A DNA stretch of 64,000 nt. Source: Calothrix membranacea FACHB-236. Its GTDB lineage: Bacteria; Cyanobacteriota; Cyanobacteriia; Cyanobacteriales; Nostocaceae. Below the pieces are notes generated by a model. It ran no database searches and was not told the DNA's origin. It was given only the letters and a program-made list of their open reading frames with translations. Below are positions 7,816 to 17,583 of this stretch, in pieces (position 1 is the stretch's first letter; each line of letters begins with the position of its first letter). The DNA lies in the NCBI RefSeq assembly GCF_014696315.1, contig NZ_JACJPX010000003.1, positions 1 through 64,000 on the forward strand, read 5' to 3'. Position numbers and translations under genes: made by a program.

Positions 7816-9282
7816 ATGGCATCCATTCGGGAGTTGCACGAACAACTAACTAAAAAAGAACGTTCTGCTGTCGAAATTACCCAAGAAGCTTTAGACCGCA
7901 TTCAAGCTTTAGAGCCGAAATTGCACAGTTTCTTGTGTGTCACGGCACAACAGGCGTTAGAGCAGGCTCGTGCTGTGGATGCTAAAATCGCTGCTGGTGA
8001 AGAAATTGGGCTATTGGCAGGGATTCCCATTGGCATTAAAGACAATCTCTGCACCAAAGGCATTACCACCACTTGCGCCTCTAAAATTTTAGAAAATTTT
8101 GTACCGCCTTATGAATCCACGGTAACGCAAAAACTGGCGGATGCTGGGGCGGTGATGGTAGGTAAAACGAACTTAGATGAGTTCGCTATGGGTAGTTCCA
8201 CAGAAAACTCTGCCTACCAAGTCACGGCTAATCCTTGGGATTTATCGCGGATTCCCGGTGGTTCTTCGGGAGGTTCAGCAGCAGCGGTAGCAGCGGAAGA
8301 ATGTGTTGTGTCTCTCGGTTCTGATACTGGTGGCTCAATTCGCCAACCAGCATCTTTCTGTGGTGTGGTAGGGTTAAAACCAACTTACGGGTTAGTTTCT
8401 CGTTACGGTTTGGTGGCTTACGCTTCATCTTTGGATCAAATCGGGCCCTTTGGACGCACAGTGGAAGATGCGGCAATATTATTGAGTGCGATCGCGGGTT
8501 ACGATCCTAAAGACTCTACTTCCTTAAAGGTAGAAATCCCTGATTATGCTGCTACTTTAAGACCAGACCTGAAAGCTAGAAAAAAAATTAGAATCGGTGT
8601 CATCAAAGAAACTTTTGGTGAAGGCTTAGACTCCGTTGTGGAAAAAGCAGTTACCAAAGCCATTGAACAACTGCAACATTTAGGCGCAGAAATTCATGTA
8701 GTTTCCTGTCCTAACTTCCGCTACGGTTTACCCAGCTACTACATCATCGCCCCTTCAGAAGCATCAGCTAACCTAGCTCGTTATGATGGTGTGAAGTATG
8801 GCTTAAGGGTTCCTGATGCTGATAATTTGCTGTCGATGTACACTCGTACCCGCGCTAGTGGCTTTGGTACAGAAGTTAAACGGCGGATTATGATTGGCAC
8901 TTACGCCCTTTCTGCTGGTTATTATGATGCCTACTATCTGAAAGCGCAAAAAGTCCGTACTCTGATTAAGCAAGACTTTGAAAAGGCTTTTGAACAAGTT
9001 GATGTGTTAGTTTCTCCGACTGCACCAACTACAGCATTCAAGGCGGGAGAAAAAACCACCGATCCCTTGAGTATGTATTTAACTGACTTAATGACTATTC
9101 CTGTGAATCTTGCTGGTTTACCAGGTTTAAGTGTTCCCTGCGGCTTCGATGAAAATGGACTACCCATTGGATTGCAGCTAATTGGCAAAGTCCTACGAGA
9201 AGACCAACTATTTCAGGTAGCTTACGCCTATGAACAAGCTACTAATTGGCATTTATGCCAACCAGAATTGGCTGGAAGTTAG
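7816..9282 (+). CDS. gatA: Asp-tRNA(Asn)/Glu-tRNA(Gln) amidotransferase subunit A
   Basis: Glutaminase subunit of GatCAB, which amidates Glu-tRNA(Gln) (and often Asp-tRNA(Asn)) in organisms without glutaminyl-tRNA synthetase. Amidase-family protein of 488 aa, the normal length. The catalytic Ser-cisSer-Lys triad is in place: Lys75 in GIKDNLC, Ser150 in [10 protein letters not shown] and Ser174 in [11 protein letters not shown], each four residues before the S. aureus numbering. The amidase signature region is complete. AAGGAAG six nt upstream supports the ATG. The gene stands alone, and a GGGGACT repeat begins at its TAG stop codon. Confidence 0.97.
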   Translation: MASIRELHEQLTKKERSAVEITQEALDRIQALEPKLHSFLCVTAQQALEQARAVDAKIAAGEEIGLLAGIPIGIKDNLCTKGITTTCASKILENFVPPYESTVTQKLADAGAVMVGKTNLDEFAMGSSTENSAYQVTANPWDLSRIPGGSSGGSAAAVAAEECVVSLGSDTGGSIRQPASFCGVVGLKPTYGLVSRYGLVAYASSLDQIGPFGRTVEDAAILLSAIAGYDPKDSTSLKVEIPDYAATLRPDLKARKKIRIGVIKETFGEGLDSVVEKAVTKAIEQLQHLGAEIHVVSCPNFRYGLPSYYIIAPSEASANLARYDGVKYGLRVPDADNLLSMYTRTRASGFGTEVKRRIMIGTYALSAGYYDAYYLKAQKVRTLIKQDFEKAFEQVDVLVSPTAPTTAFKAGEKTTDPLSMYLTDLMTIPVNLAGLPGLSVPCGFDENGLPIGLQLIGKVLREDQLFQVAYAYEQATNWHLCQPELAGS

Positions 9283-9313
9283 GGACTGGGGACTGGGGAC
9301 TGGGGACTGGGGA
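9283..9313. repeat. STRR array, GGGGACT, abutting the gatA stop
   Basis: Four perfect GGGACTG copies start directly after the gatA stop codon, whose last G already belongs to the repeat. Confidence 0.9.
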
Positions 9314-9410
9314 ATGCTGCAAAATGAATGGTGGTATTTATCCATTGGTGTCGGGAAAACCCATTCTTTCCAGGGATAGGATTAAAGACAACCCGACACC
9401 GTTGACTGAT

Positions 9411-9442
9411 GACGGTCAACCGTCAACCGTCAACCGTCAACC
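9411..9442. repeat. STRR array, CCGTCAA heptamer
   Basis: Four to five copies of ACCGTCA. The same unit occurs at 16582-16612 and 62989-63030, where it forms hairpins. Confidence 0.85.
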
Positions 9443-9649
9443 TCTACGTAAAATCTTTTAGGGGTGGGATGAGCTTAACAGACTAATCCCTGGTATTTTT
9501 AGTGTTTGGCTTATTTCTAGCCAAAAAAATTAAAATATTAATAGAATAGTAAAGTTATATGAATTTATTGTATATAATATTACTGAGTAATTAAAACTCA
9601 TGAAAATAATTCGGAATTAAATTTAAGTATAAATACTTGAAGAAAGCAT

Positions 9650-9679
9650 CACCAATCCCAGGATTTGGTGAATTTTTTC
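9650..9679 (+). terminator. Terminator-like hairpin
   Basis: CACCAATCC pairs with GGATTTGGTG and is followed by AATTTTTT. It lies 370 nt after gatA and 60 nt before the hydrolase, so its client is unclear. The rest of 9443-9742 is AT-rich without other features. Confidence 0.45.
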
Positions 9680-9742
9680 ACGCTGTCTTAATTACGAATT
9701 ACGAATTATTTAAGATACTGGGAAACTAAAAAATCAGGGTAA

Positions 9743-10645
9743 ATGAGTATAAACAGGTTGAATCTGCCATTAAATTTGTTGTTCAAGCTGGTAATTTGGT
9801 TCGCTATTATTGGTGCGATCGCCTATTTTTGTGTATGTATATTTCTGTTTATTCAGCAACCCCGGCTGATATTTTTTCCTTCTACTGCAATTGAAAAGAC
9901 ACCAGAGTTATTTAATCTCTCTTATGAAGAAGTTTGGCTACCAGTACCAGGGGGAAATGCTAAAGGCGAACGCATTCATGGCTGGTGGCTCAAAGCTAAA
10001 CAAGCCGATAAAAAATCTCATAGCAAAGTTTTGTTGTTTCTCCACGGTAACGGTATCAATATTGGCGCAAACATTGCCCATGCCCATCGATTTTATAAAC
10101 TAGGGTTTTCCGTATTGCTAATTGATTATCGGGGTTATGGCCGCAGTCAAGGGGCCTTTCCTAACGAAACCAGAGTGTATGAAGATGCAGCCACAGCTTG
10201 GAATCATCTAGTACAGCAACGGCAAATTCCACCCAGCCATATTTTTATCTATGGACATTCTTTGGGGGGTGCAATAGCCATTGATTTAGCTCTCAAACAC
10301 CCAGAAGCGGCTGGACTAATTGTAGAGAGTTCTTTTACCTCCATTCGAGATGTGGTAGCTTACAGGAACTTGTTTCGGATGTTCCCCGTCAATTTAATCC
10401 TGACACAACGGTTTGAATCGATAAAAAAAATACCAAAGTTAAAAGTACCAGTATTATTCATTCATGGCATTGAAGATTCAAGTGTGCCGTTTTTTATGAG
10501 TAAAGAACTGTATGCTATTGCTCCCGAACCAAAACAGCTGATTTTAGTTCCCAATGCTGAACATAACAATGTAGCAGATTTAGCTGGTGTGCAATATCTG
10601 CAATGGGTAGATGATTTTGTGCAACAAGTTTATATTCGCAGGTAA
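9743..10645 (+). CDS. Membrane-anchored alpha/beta hydrolase
   Basis: Serine hydrolase of the alpha/beta fold, 300 aa, of the type annotated as YqiA/ABHD13-like. One N-terminal membrane segment (about 13-37) anchors it, and the hydrolase domain follows a short amphipathic stretch. The oxyanion region HGNGINIGAN begins at residue 101. The nucleophile Ser173 is in YGHSLGG, Asp245 in HGIEDSSVPF and His274 in NAEHNN, so the triad is complete. The IDYRGYGRSQG motif is typical. The substrate is unknown. It is monocistronic, with no strong ribosome site seen before the ATG. Confidence 0.85.
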   Translation: MSINRLNLPLNLLFKLVIWFAIIGAIAYFCVCIFLFIQQPRLIFFPSTAIEKTPELFNLSYEEVWLPVPGGNAKGERIHGWWLKAKQADKKSHSKVLLFLHGNGINIGANIAHAHRFYKLGFSVLLIDYRGYGRSQGAFPNETRVYEDAATAWNHLVQQRQIPPSHIFIYGHSLGGAIAIDLALKHPEAAGLIVESSFTSIRDVVAYRNLFRMFPVNLILTQRFESIKKIPKLKVPVLFIHGIEDSSVPFFMSKELYAIAPEPKQLILVPNAEHNNVADLAGVQYLQWVDDFVQQVYIRR

Positions 10646-10954
10646 ATTCATCAGGTCAAATACATCTAAGAGGATGTTTGATTCTGGGCTAGTGAAGTAT
10701 TCTCTGCCAGCGAATTGATTTTGGTGGCAATATCACGATTTTTACTGCATAAAAACGCAGGTTTTTATTCATCTAACAACTGCATATTACATTTATCGAG
10801 GCATAGCAGCTAACCGCAGTTTATAGTAAAAACTACGGTTAGATTTAATGCTAAGTAAAAAAGTATCTTTGTCTATAAAAATACCTTTTCAGGGGGAGAA
10901 AATTCCCAGATAAAAATCCGGATCAGTCACCAAACAGGAGAAGCAATTATACAG
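10646..10954. other. Intergenic region with one hairpin
   Basis: A 12-bp stem with one mismatch (10811-10822 pairing with 10830-10841, 7-nt loop) lies between the hydrolase and the HTH protein. It is not followed by a T-run. Nothing else seen. Confidence 0.5.
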
Positions 10955-12085
10955 GTGGAACTACTCTTGCCTCCAGTATTGGAAGAGACTTTAACTATGA
11001 CTACTACATCTGTATATTTGCTAACAATTCCCGGAAATCCTCCTATTGAAATTCCTCGTGAGCAATTGCGATCGCTGCTTGCTGATATTGAAGCTGAATT
11101 ACACCGTAGTAAGGTTTATCGAAATGCTTTAGGTACTTTACAAGACTTACTAGGGACTTCAGCGGAACAAGCCAAGGTTTTGTTTAAAGCAGTCAGTAGA
11201 GAGGCAATTGCTTTAGCATTTCAGCAATTTGCGACACATCATCAACAAGTTACAAATATCAGTCCCAAGACAGATGTTCCTAGTATTTCTTCCCATCTGG
11301 AGCTAGAAGACACTAGTAATTTATCACAGTCATTAACAAGTATTACATCGCACACTCAAGAATCAGTAGCAAATACCAGTGCGGATAATGTGCCATCACA
11401 GGTAACGACAACAGCAGATGTCGCAAAAAAACCCGAATCCAAATTTACAAAAACTTTATGGAAGAAGTGGCTGAATTATAATCAAAAACCATCTAGTACC
11501 CAAGAACCACCGCAAACTGTAATTGACGAGTATGCAATCACGTTGCGTCAAATAGGCCAAAAATTTCAGGAAGCACGAGAATCTCAAGGATGGTCTTTAA
11601 TCCAACTTAAAGAACACACTCATATCCCCCTTCATCATATGGATGCCTTAGAAAAAGGCAACATAGATTTATTACCAGAAGATGTGTTTGTCCGTGGCTT
11701 TATTCGGGTTATCGGAAATACTTTAGGGCTAAATGGTACAGCCTTAGCAGCTTCCTTACCTAAACATGAGACAGCTAAGTCACAAGCCGCTTTACCTGCT
11801 TGGTGTCAGGCGCAAAAGGCTACTGGTGGATTAGCGCTGGAACTTCGCCCGATGCATTTATATGTAGGGTATACAGCCCTTGTTGCTGGTGCGGTAGGAG
11901 GATTATCCTTTGTATCTCCACAAGCAAACTCTGAAAAAACCCTTCGTGTTGATGTGGAAAGCCAACCAGCTTCATCCTTACCCAAGTCAACTCAGAAGCA
12001 GGAAGCTAATGCTAAACCAGGACTCAAGTCTGGTAGTACCCGTGTGATGGTTGGCCCTGATATTTCCCCACCAGAAGCGCTGTAG
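10955..12085 (+). CDS. RodZ-like helix-turn-helix membrane protein
   Basis: Bitopic protein with a cytoplasmic Xre/HTH_25-type helix-turn-helix domain (about 195-265, from LRQIGQKFQEARESQGWSL to GFIRVIGNTLGL), then one membrane helix (about 302-321) and a short outer tail. This layout is that of RodZ, which organises MreB and cell shape, so a cytoskeletal or regulatory role is inferred. Residues 1-100 form a helical domain seen in cyanobacterial relatives, followed by a Ser/Thr-rich linker. The open frame starts at GTG 10955 with AGGAG about 14 nt upstream. ATG 10997 (Met15, MTTTSVYLL) is an equally plausible start. The outer RodZ domain is much reduced. Confidence 0.75.
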   Translation: MELLLPPVLEETLTMTTTSVYLLTIPGNPPIEIPREQLRSLLADIEAELHRSKVYRNALGTLQDLLGTSAEQAKVLFKAVSREAIALAFQQFATHHQQVTNISPKTDVPSISSHLELEDTSNLSQSLTSITSHTQESVANTSADNVPSQVTTTADVAKKPESKFTKTLWKKWLNYNQKPSSTQEPPQTVIDEYAITLRQIGQKFQEARESQGWSLIQLKEHTHIPLHHMDALEKGNIDLLPEDVFVRGFIRVIGNTLGLNGTALAASLPKHETAKSQAALPAWCQAQKATGGLALELRPMHLYVGYTALVAGAVGGLSFVSPQANSEKTLRVDVESQPASSLPKSTQKQEANAKPGLKSGSTRVMVGPDISPPEAL

Positions 12086-12638
12086 TGTAAATATAAGCGA
12101 TCGCTCTTTTGTACTGGTTAAAGAATGCGATCGCGCTTTATATTATCTCCGTTAAATTATCATCCATAGCTCATTGCATCTTTCCACTCGCAATGACTGT
12201 TATTGCATGGGGAATGAGATTAATTACTGATTTAATTTTTAATTTAATTAAAACTGAGAAGTTTCATCTGCTATTTATCAGGGTAAACACTTAGACAAAG
12301 GTCAATTATTTAATTATCTAATAGTATATATAATCACTAGTTTATCAAATAGTGATTTTTATTTTCATAGTAGCTTTATCTTCTATAAGGCATTAATCTA
12401 GAATTTTAACTATAGGTTTCTCAACCAAAAAGCTATTACTCTCTAGCATTAAATTTGGCAAAGACATACTGCATAAGAAACATAAGATATTACTTATCCT
12501 AAGTTTTAGGATAGCAGATACAAATATATCTAGTTCGCCAAATTAAACTTTCAATGAAATCAATCTGTATACGATGTTTTTTTTTAAACATTAAATTATA
12601 TTGTGAATAAAGCTATGCAATTAGAAATTTAGACACAT
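12086..12638. other. Intergenic region, no gene supported
   Basis: Two HIP1 sites near 12100-12135, otherwise very AT-rich. A 61-codon frame here looks random. The upstream part of the PEP-CTERM gene (12420-12638) probably holds its promoter, but no motif can be defended by eye. Confidence 0.5.
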
Positions 12639-13364
12639 ATGAATAAGCACACTGCTTTTATTTCAGCGCTTGTAGTAACAACAGGTGTTGCTTTAGCAGC
12701 AACTGCAATGCCAGCTTCTGCCGTAACCTTTGGTTTCAATAATATTACTAATGGTGATACTGTTGGTGATGCTTATAACTCCAAGTTTTCCTTTGATGTT
12801 ATCGATCAGGGAAATAATAATGTACTGTTCAAATTTGCCAACAATAGTCTATCTGCACTAAATGAAGATCCTACTATTAAACAAATTGCTTTCAGTGTAG
12901 ACAGTACTGTAAGTAGCCTCCTATCTGGTATGACGTTCAACTCCTCATTTAATACCTCTATTAACGGAGTCAACTTTACCAGTGATACTAGCAATTTGTC
13001 ACAAAGCAATAAAATAGCAGGATGGGACGGTACAACGTTTGGTGCTAAAACCTCTGGCGCTAACGCTAATGGAGTACAAACAGGAGAGGCTTTAGGAATC
13101 AAATTTACTGGGAACTACAACAATATTCTTACTGCTATTAGTACTGGTAAACTGCAAATAGGTATTCATGCTGGCAGCCTTGCAAATGGTGCTAGTGATG
13201 CTTATGTAAACACTACCTCTTATGTAAGCAGTGCCCCTCCACAAGCTGTGCCTGAACCAGCTACCATCTTTGGGCTGATGGCTTTTGGTATGGGTGGATT
13301 GCTGACACGCAAGAATGGTAAAAATGCCAAAAAAGAAGTCCTTCCAGTAAAGGTAACAGCTTAA
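12639..13364 (+). CDS. Secreted PEP-CTERM protein
   Basis: Exported protein of 241 aa. The N-terminal signal peptide (AAATAMPASAVTFG region, AxA cleavage near 28) is followed by a Ser/Thr/Asn-rich beta-type domain of about 170 residues with no named family. The C-terminal sorting signal begins at Pro205: PEPATIFGL, a hydrophobic helix and a basic cluster RKNGK. PEP-CTERM proteins are recognised and cleaved by exosortases and usually end up on the surface or in exopolysaccharide. A cyanobacterial-type exosortase lies at 41106. Unusually, about 14 residues follow the basic cluster. It is monocistronic with a good terminator at 13504. Confidence 0.88.
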   Translation: MNKHTAFISALVVTTGVALAATAMPASAVTFGFNNITNGDTVGDAYNSKFSFDVIDQGNNNVLFKFANNSLSALNEDPTIKQIAFSVDSTVSSLLSGMTFNSSFNTSINGVNFTSDTSNLSQSNKIAGWDGTTFGAKTSGANANGVQTGEALGIKFTGNYNNILTAISTGKLQIGIHAGSLANGASDAYVNTTSYVSSAPPQAVPEPATIFGLMAFGMGGLLTRKNGKNAKKEVLPVKVTA

Positions 13365-13503
13365 TTTCTGGGAAATTGAAAATTACGGATTATGTGATTT
13401 GTGAACTTTTTATTATATTCCACAGTTAGGTTGAAGATGATAATAAAACAGTTCAACTTTGAGGAACTCAAAATTTAGCCAAAGGCTATATTGCAACACA
13501 AAT

Positions 13504-13537
13504 ATTCCCGACTTCTTCAAGAAGCCGGGAATTTTAT
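13504..13537 (+). terminator. Rho-independent terminator after the PEP-CTERM gene
   Basis: ATTCCCGACTTCTT pairs with AAGAAGCCGGGAAT (one mismatch) and is followed by a T-rich stretch. The stem core is related to the perfect palindrome at 34021. Confidence 0.75.
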
Positions 13538-13551
13538 TATTCACAAACGTC

Positions 13552-13654
13552 TTATACCAAATTAAATTATGTTTGCGACACATCGATATATTCTAGAGGG
13601 CATGGCACTGCTATGCCCTACCATCTGTGGCATTCTTTTTTCAAATTGGTATTA
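13552..13654 (+). mobile_element. MITE-like element, copy 1 (103 bp)
   Basis: Ends are inverted (TTATACCAAATT and AATTGGTATTA). The interior carries GTTTGCGACACATC, a GAGGGCATGGCACTG palindrome and GCATTCTTTTTTCAAATT. The same sequence in opposite orientation is found at 42798-42902. A related short palindrome (GGGGCATGGCCGCCCC) follows at 13670. Confidence 0.75.
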
Positions 13655-13760
13655 GATAAAATCTTTGTAGGGGCATGGCCGCCCCTACGAAAAAACTTGT
13701 ATTGGTTGGTTAATTTATCTTTTGGTATTTCTACATTAATTGCTTAGACAAAGTTGAATT

Positions 13761-13795
13761 GCGAACTACGAATTACGAATTACGAATTAGTAATT
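13761..13795. repeat. STRR array, ACGAATT / CGTAATT heptamer
   Basis: Four copies directly behind the stop codon of the minus-strand aminotransferase gene. Confidence 0.85.
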
Positions 13796-13796
13796 A

Positions 13797-14981
13797 TTAT
13801 TCGTAGTGGATACCAGCTTGTTTAAATCTGTGCAGAACTTCACCCAAGCGATCGCAATCTGCAATTAAACTGATCCTGACATATCCTTCACCAGCAACGC
13901 CAAAGGCATTACCAGGAGTGACGACAACGCCAGTTTGTTGCAAGACATCTAGGGCAAAATCTGTAGAACCAACGCCTACAGGACATTTCACCCAGAGGTA
14001 CATTGTGGCTTTGGTTTTGGGAATATCCCAACCTAACTTGCCTAACCCTTCAATTAGGAAATCGCGACGGGTGCGGTAACGTTGTTGGACTTCATGCAAA
14101 TATACATCAGGCAGTTGTAAGGCGGTTTCTGCGGCTGTTTGTAAGGCAGCAAAAATACCATAGTCTAAGTTGGTTTTTAAAGTCCGCAAACCTTGGATGA
14201 CATGGCGATTCCCCACCACAAACCCAACGCGCCAACCTGCCATATTGTAGGTTTTGGATAAGGTGTGAAACTCTACACCAATCTCCTTGGCACCGGGAAT
14301 TTCTAATAAGCTAGTGGGTTGATAACCATCAAAGGCTAACTCGGCATAACACAAGTCATGTACTAAGAGAATTTCGTGTTTCCTAGCAAAAGCAACGATT
14401 TCTTCAAAAAATTCCCGAGGTGCGGTGGCTGCGGTGGGATTGCTGGGATAGTTGAAATAGAGGATTTTGGCTTTTTGCGCCACTTCATCAGGAATTGCCC
14501 CTAAATCAATTAGCCAGTCGTTCTCTGGCTTGAGAATCAAGCTGTAAACTTGCCCACCAGCGATTACCGGGCCGCGAAAATGGGCAGGGTAAGCAGGAGA
14601 TGGTACTAGAACGATATCACCAGGATTGATATAGGCGATCGCTAAATGAGTTAATCCTTCTTTGGAACCCAGTAGGGGCAAAGCTTCACTATCGGGATCG
14701 AGAGAGACACCATAACGGCGATCGTACCAATTGGTAATGGCACGACGGAAACTTGCAGTCCCTTCAAACGGTGGATAGCCATGATTGGCAGGATTTTGCA
14801 AAGCTGCCATTGCTGCTTCTACCACCGGTTGTGGTGTCGGCCCATCCGGGTTTCCCATCCCCAAATCAATCAAATCTAACCCTTGCTCCCTCGCCTTTGC
14901 CTTTAGCTCATCTAAACGAGCAAATACATAAGGTGGTAGCTTCTGTATGCGATCTGCTGGGACAATCCAATCGAAACTCAT
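13797..14981 (-). CDS. Class I/II aminotransferase (aspartate or LL-diaminopimelate aminotransferase-like)
   Basis: PLP-dependent transaminase of 394 aa, full length. The PLP lysine is Lys243 in HTLSKTYNMAGWRVGF, the cofactor-binding Asp and Tyr are in LVHDLCYAELAFDG, Asn in YPSNPTAATAP, and the C-terminal substrate Arg in GYVRISL. Closest named groups are AlaC/AspC-like and LL-diaminopimelate aminotransferase; the substrate cannot be fixed from sequence alone. The ATG overlaps the stop of the upstream dehydrogenase gene by 4 nt (ATGA), so the two are translationally coupled and probably act on related metabolites. Confidence 0.88.
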   Translation of the reverse strand: MSFDWIVPADRIQKLPPYVFARLDELKAKAREQGLDLIDLGMGNPDGPTPQPVVEAAMAALQNPANHGYPPFEGTASFRRAITNWYDRRYGVSLDPDSEALPLLGSKEGLTHLAIAYINPGDIVLVPSPAYPAHFRGPVIAGGQVYSLILKPENDWLIDLGAIPDEVAQKAKILYFNYPSNPTAATAPREFFEEIVAFARKHEILLVHDLCYAELAFDGYQPTSLLEIPGAKEIGVEFHTLSKTYNMAGWRVGFVVGNRHVIQGLRTLKTNLDYGIFAALQTAAETALQLPDVYLHEVQQRYRTRRDFLIEGLGKLGWDIPKTKATMYLWVKCPVGVGSTDFALDVLQQTGVVVTPGNAFGVAGEGYVRISLIADCDRLGEVLHRFKQAGIHYE

Positions 14982-16168
14982 TGCTCAACCTCGTCACTGA
15001 TACCCCTGACTGAGACGCGATTTGTCGTGTCTCGACTATCTACTGGTGCAGTGGTAGAAACCATCGCTGCCATTAACTGTTCCAGCGCTACTTTAAAAGG
15101 TAGTCGATGGATATCGGAATTCGGATTGAGGGCAATTTCCGCAGCAGTTTGCAGTTCAGCTAGGGTAATATTGCCCAATCCCAAATCACTCAATTTTTGT
15201 GGCAATCCAATCTCTGCATAGAATTTCACTAGCTGTTGTCTGGATGTGGCTGCTAGTTGATTGCCTTGTACCATTTCTTCTAAACGCAGTTGCACTAAGA
15301 TGCCATAGGCAACTTTTTCACCGTGAATACTGCTATGTCCCGCAATGTGAGTTAAACCATTATGCACTGCATGGGCAGCAACGGTACGGCACTGTGCGCC
15401 TCCTAGTCCCCCAACTACCCCAGCCATCAACACTGAAGCATCTACGACTGCTTGCCAATCTTCACTACCTGGTGCTTGTAATGCGGCGACTGACTTTTGT
15501 AATAAAATATCACGCAAAACCCGTGCTTGTTGCACAGCACCAATGATCAAAGTTTGTTGGGAATGTCCACTACTGACTGAAGCTTCGTACCACTTGGCGA
15601 TCGCATCTCCAATTCCCGCTACTAAGGTATGCTGTGGTGCGGTTTGAATCAAGTCGTAATCCAGGATGAGCAAATCGGGACAGCGAGATAGCGCTACATC
15701 ATAAAGAAACGCCCCATCCTCAGAATACACATTCGAGAGGGCAGACCAAGCCGCACAGGTCGCCGCTGAGGTGGGAATTGTCACCACTGGTAATTGCAAC
15801 TGATGGGCTACTAACTTTGCTGTATCCAGTGCTTTACCACCACCTACACCGATAATCAAATCAGCTTTATGTGCTTTTGCTGCTTTTTGCAAAGATTGCA
15901 AGCTAGCTTCACAGCAATCTGCACCATAGTCAGCTGCGGCGATATCTAGATGTTCTTGTTCTAAAATTGGCTGCAAACTTTCTTTGGTAATCGCCAGAGT
16001 TTGCTTTCCCGCCACAATTAAGGGACGATTCCCTAAACGCGCAATCTCTGTTGATGCCGTCTGCAATATACTGGAACCACGAATTACTTTTGCTGGCGCG
16101 ATCGCCAACGTCAATAATGAACTAGGTGTTTGAGTAGACAAGGTTTGAGTAGAAATTTGATTGGGCAT
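14978..16168 (-). CDS. Iron-containing alcohol dehydrogenase, glycerol dehydrogenase-like
   Basis: NAD(P)-dependent group III (metal-type) dehydrogenase of 396 aa. The nucleotide-binding GVGGGKALDTAK and the metal ligands Asp (GIGDAIAKWYEA) and two histidines (AHAVHNGLTHIAGH and SIHGEKVAYG) are present, giving the pattern of the glycerol/glycerol-1-phosphate dehydrogenase subgroup. The reaction is probably reversible oxidation of a polyol or hydroxy compound; the substrate is unknown. It is the first gene of a two-gene unit with the aminotransferase. A 25-residue N-terminal extension rich in Ser/Thr precedes the fold. Confidence 0.85.
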   Translation of the reverse strand: MPNQISTQTLSTQTPSSLLTLAIAPAKVIRGSSILQTASTEIARLGNRPLIVAGKQTLAITKESLQPILEQEHLDIAAADYGADCCEASLQSLQKAAKAHKADLIIGVGGGKALDTAKLVAHQLQLPVVTIPTSAATCAAWSALSNVYSEDGAFLYDVALSRCPDLLILDYDLIQTAPQHTLVAGIGDAIAKWYEASVSSGHSQQTLIIGAVQQARVLRDILLQKSVAALQAPGSEDWQAVVDASVLMAGVVGGLGGAQCRTVAAHAVHNGLTHIAGHSSIHGEKVAYGILVQLRLEEMVQGNQLAATSRQQLVKFYAEIGLPQKLSDLGLGNITLAELQTAAEIALNPNSDIHRLPFKVALEQLMAAMVSTTAPVDSRDTTNRVSVRGISDEVEQ

Positions 16169-17092
16169 ATAACTAGTTTGCCAAAACCTTGATATTTCTT
16201 AACAAATTAAAAGCACAAATAGGTAATGATGCCGGATAGTTATAAGTTAAGCTGTTTGCCACTATCAGCAATTCTGATGACTCAACTAATAAAATTGGGG
16301 AATGACATCAACTAAGCCTGTTGCCAACTGGTTGAGCAGTTTGACACTATGGCTTAATTCTATAGAACCCATTATCCTGAAATTCCGAACTACCAAAGTT
16401 TTGAATAACCGTATAGTGAATTAACAATACCACTCCCAGATACTGAGGAAAAGTCTTGGGGCATTCGGTTTTGGGTATGAGGAACAGCCAAGAATTTTTC
16501 CTACTACCATGACCGATTACCGACAAGTTGATTAAACTAATACGTGTCTAAATTGCATAACTACTAATCAGGGCTGTTAACTGTTGACGGTTGAAAGTCA
16601 ACCGTCAACAGCACTCACGATAGATTGTGCAACTTAAAAGCAGAATAGCTTAACTTTTTCTTATCACTGGAATTGCTAAGTTAATATCTTAAACTAAAAA
16701 AAATCATTATTGTATACTGAAATACAAAAAAAACTATGTTTTCCTGATAACAGGAAGAGTTGATTTTATTTGCTCAAATATACTTACTACATCAAGAACT
16801 ATAGTTCTGCAAAATCCTTACCCTACAACAAAAATATCAGTCTTAGGGTAGAGAAATTTATGCTGGATGATTGATGCAAACAACACAATCTCAGAAAATC
16901 CCAAAAAAAGAGAATAGCTCAACAGGGAAGAAAAACCTTGAAGGTCAAAAGCACAGGAGAACGTAGAAGGCATGAAAATCTCTCCTTTTGGAATAAAAGG
17001 TGTTTTTAATTCACATTAGGCGTAATTTATAAAACGTCAAAGCCAGAGAACAAAATACTTTTGACTTCCGCCTTACAGTACTAGTCCTCTCC
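16169..17092. other. Long intergenic region
   Basis: No gene supported. Apart from the perfect hairpin at 16582-16612, it is AT-rich with scattered short T/A tracts. It separates divergent transcription units (dehydrogenase on the minus strand, histidine kinase on the plus strand), so both promoters should lie here. Confidence 0.5.
16582..16612. repeat. Perfect hairpin of STRR type (CTGTTGACGGTTGA arms)
   Basis: Perfect 14-bp inverted arms with a 3-nt loop (AAG). The arms are made of the CCGTCAA heptamer found in tandem at 9411. Confidence 0.8.
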
Positions 17093-17218
17093 CAATACTT
17101 GTCGGTTAAGGGCAAAAGGGGAAGGGGTAAAGGGGCAAGAAAAAACCTTTAACCCTTACCCTTTCACCTTTTCCCCAAACCAAATTAAGAGTTGAAAATC
17201 CTTAACCGAGCAGTATTG
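17093..17218. mobile_element. MITE-like inverted-repeat element, copy 1 (126 bp)
   Basis: Ends CAATACTTGTCGGTTAAG and CTTAACCGAGCAGTATTG are inverted repeats (16 of 18 matching). The interior is a pair of complementary G-rich and C-rich tracts (AAAGGGGAAGGGG against CCCTTTCACC). The whole unit can fold back on itself. Confidence 0.75.
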
Positions 17219-17239
17219 AGTCCTCTCCAGGGTAGGGGT

Positions 17240-17350
17240 CAATACTTGTCGGTTAAGTGCAAAAGGGCAAGACAAAACCTTTAACCCTTCCCCTTTCACC
17301 TTTTCCCCAAACCAAATTAAGAGTTGAAAATCCTTAACCGAGCAGTATTG
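17240..17350. mobile_element. MITE-like inverted-repeat element, copy 2 (111 bp)
   Basis: Same ends and interior as copy 1, in the same orientation, with a shorter G-rich tract. The 21 nt between the copies begin with AGTCCTCTCC, which also stands just before copy 1. Confidence 0.75.
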
Positions 17351-17583
17351 GGGTAGGGGTTGTTTTCAACCTGGCTAATGGCGGTGGTTTTTGTCGTAAA
17401 TATGCGTTTTTTTGCTGAAAAGGGGAAAACTAATACTGAAGTCAGATACCTTTATGGATTGCAACACTTCTTGATGGCAAGCGATATGCTGCTAGCGATC
17501 GCCTTTGCTATTGCAGTCGAATTTTAGCCATTACATCTCAAACCAAGTTTGATTAGCAATCTATCTGTTTACTCTATTCTAAT

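Noticed and set aside
7622-7849. 75-codon frame starting in the GGGGACT array
   Set aside because: Translation of heptamer repeats (GDWGLGTRDWGLG). It overlaps the start of gatA.
9246-9461. 71-codon frame after gatA
   Set aside because: Overlaps the gatA end in another frame and continues through two repeat arrays.
12109-12294. 61-codon hydrophobic frame
   Set aside because: AT-rich, no ribosome site, composition typical of random AT-rich DNA.
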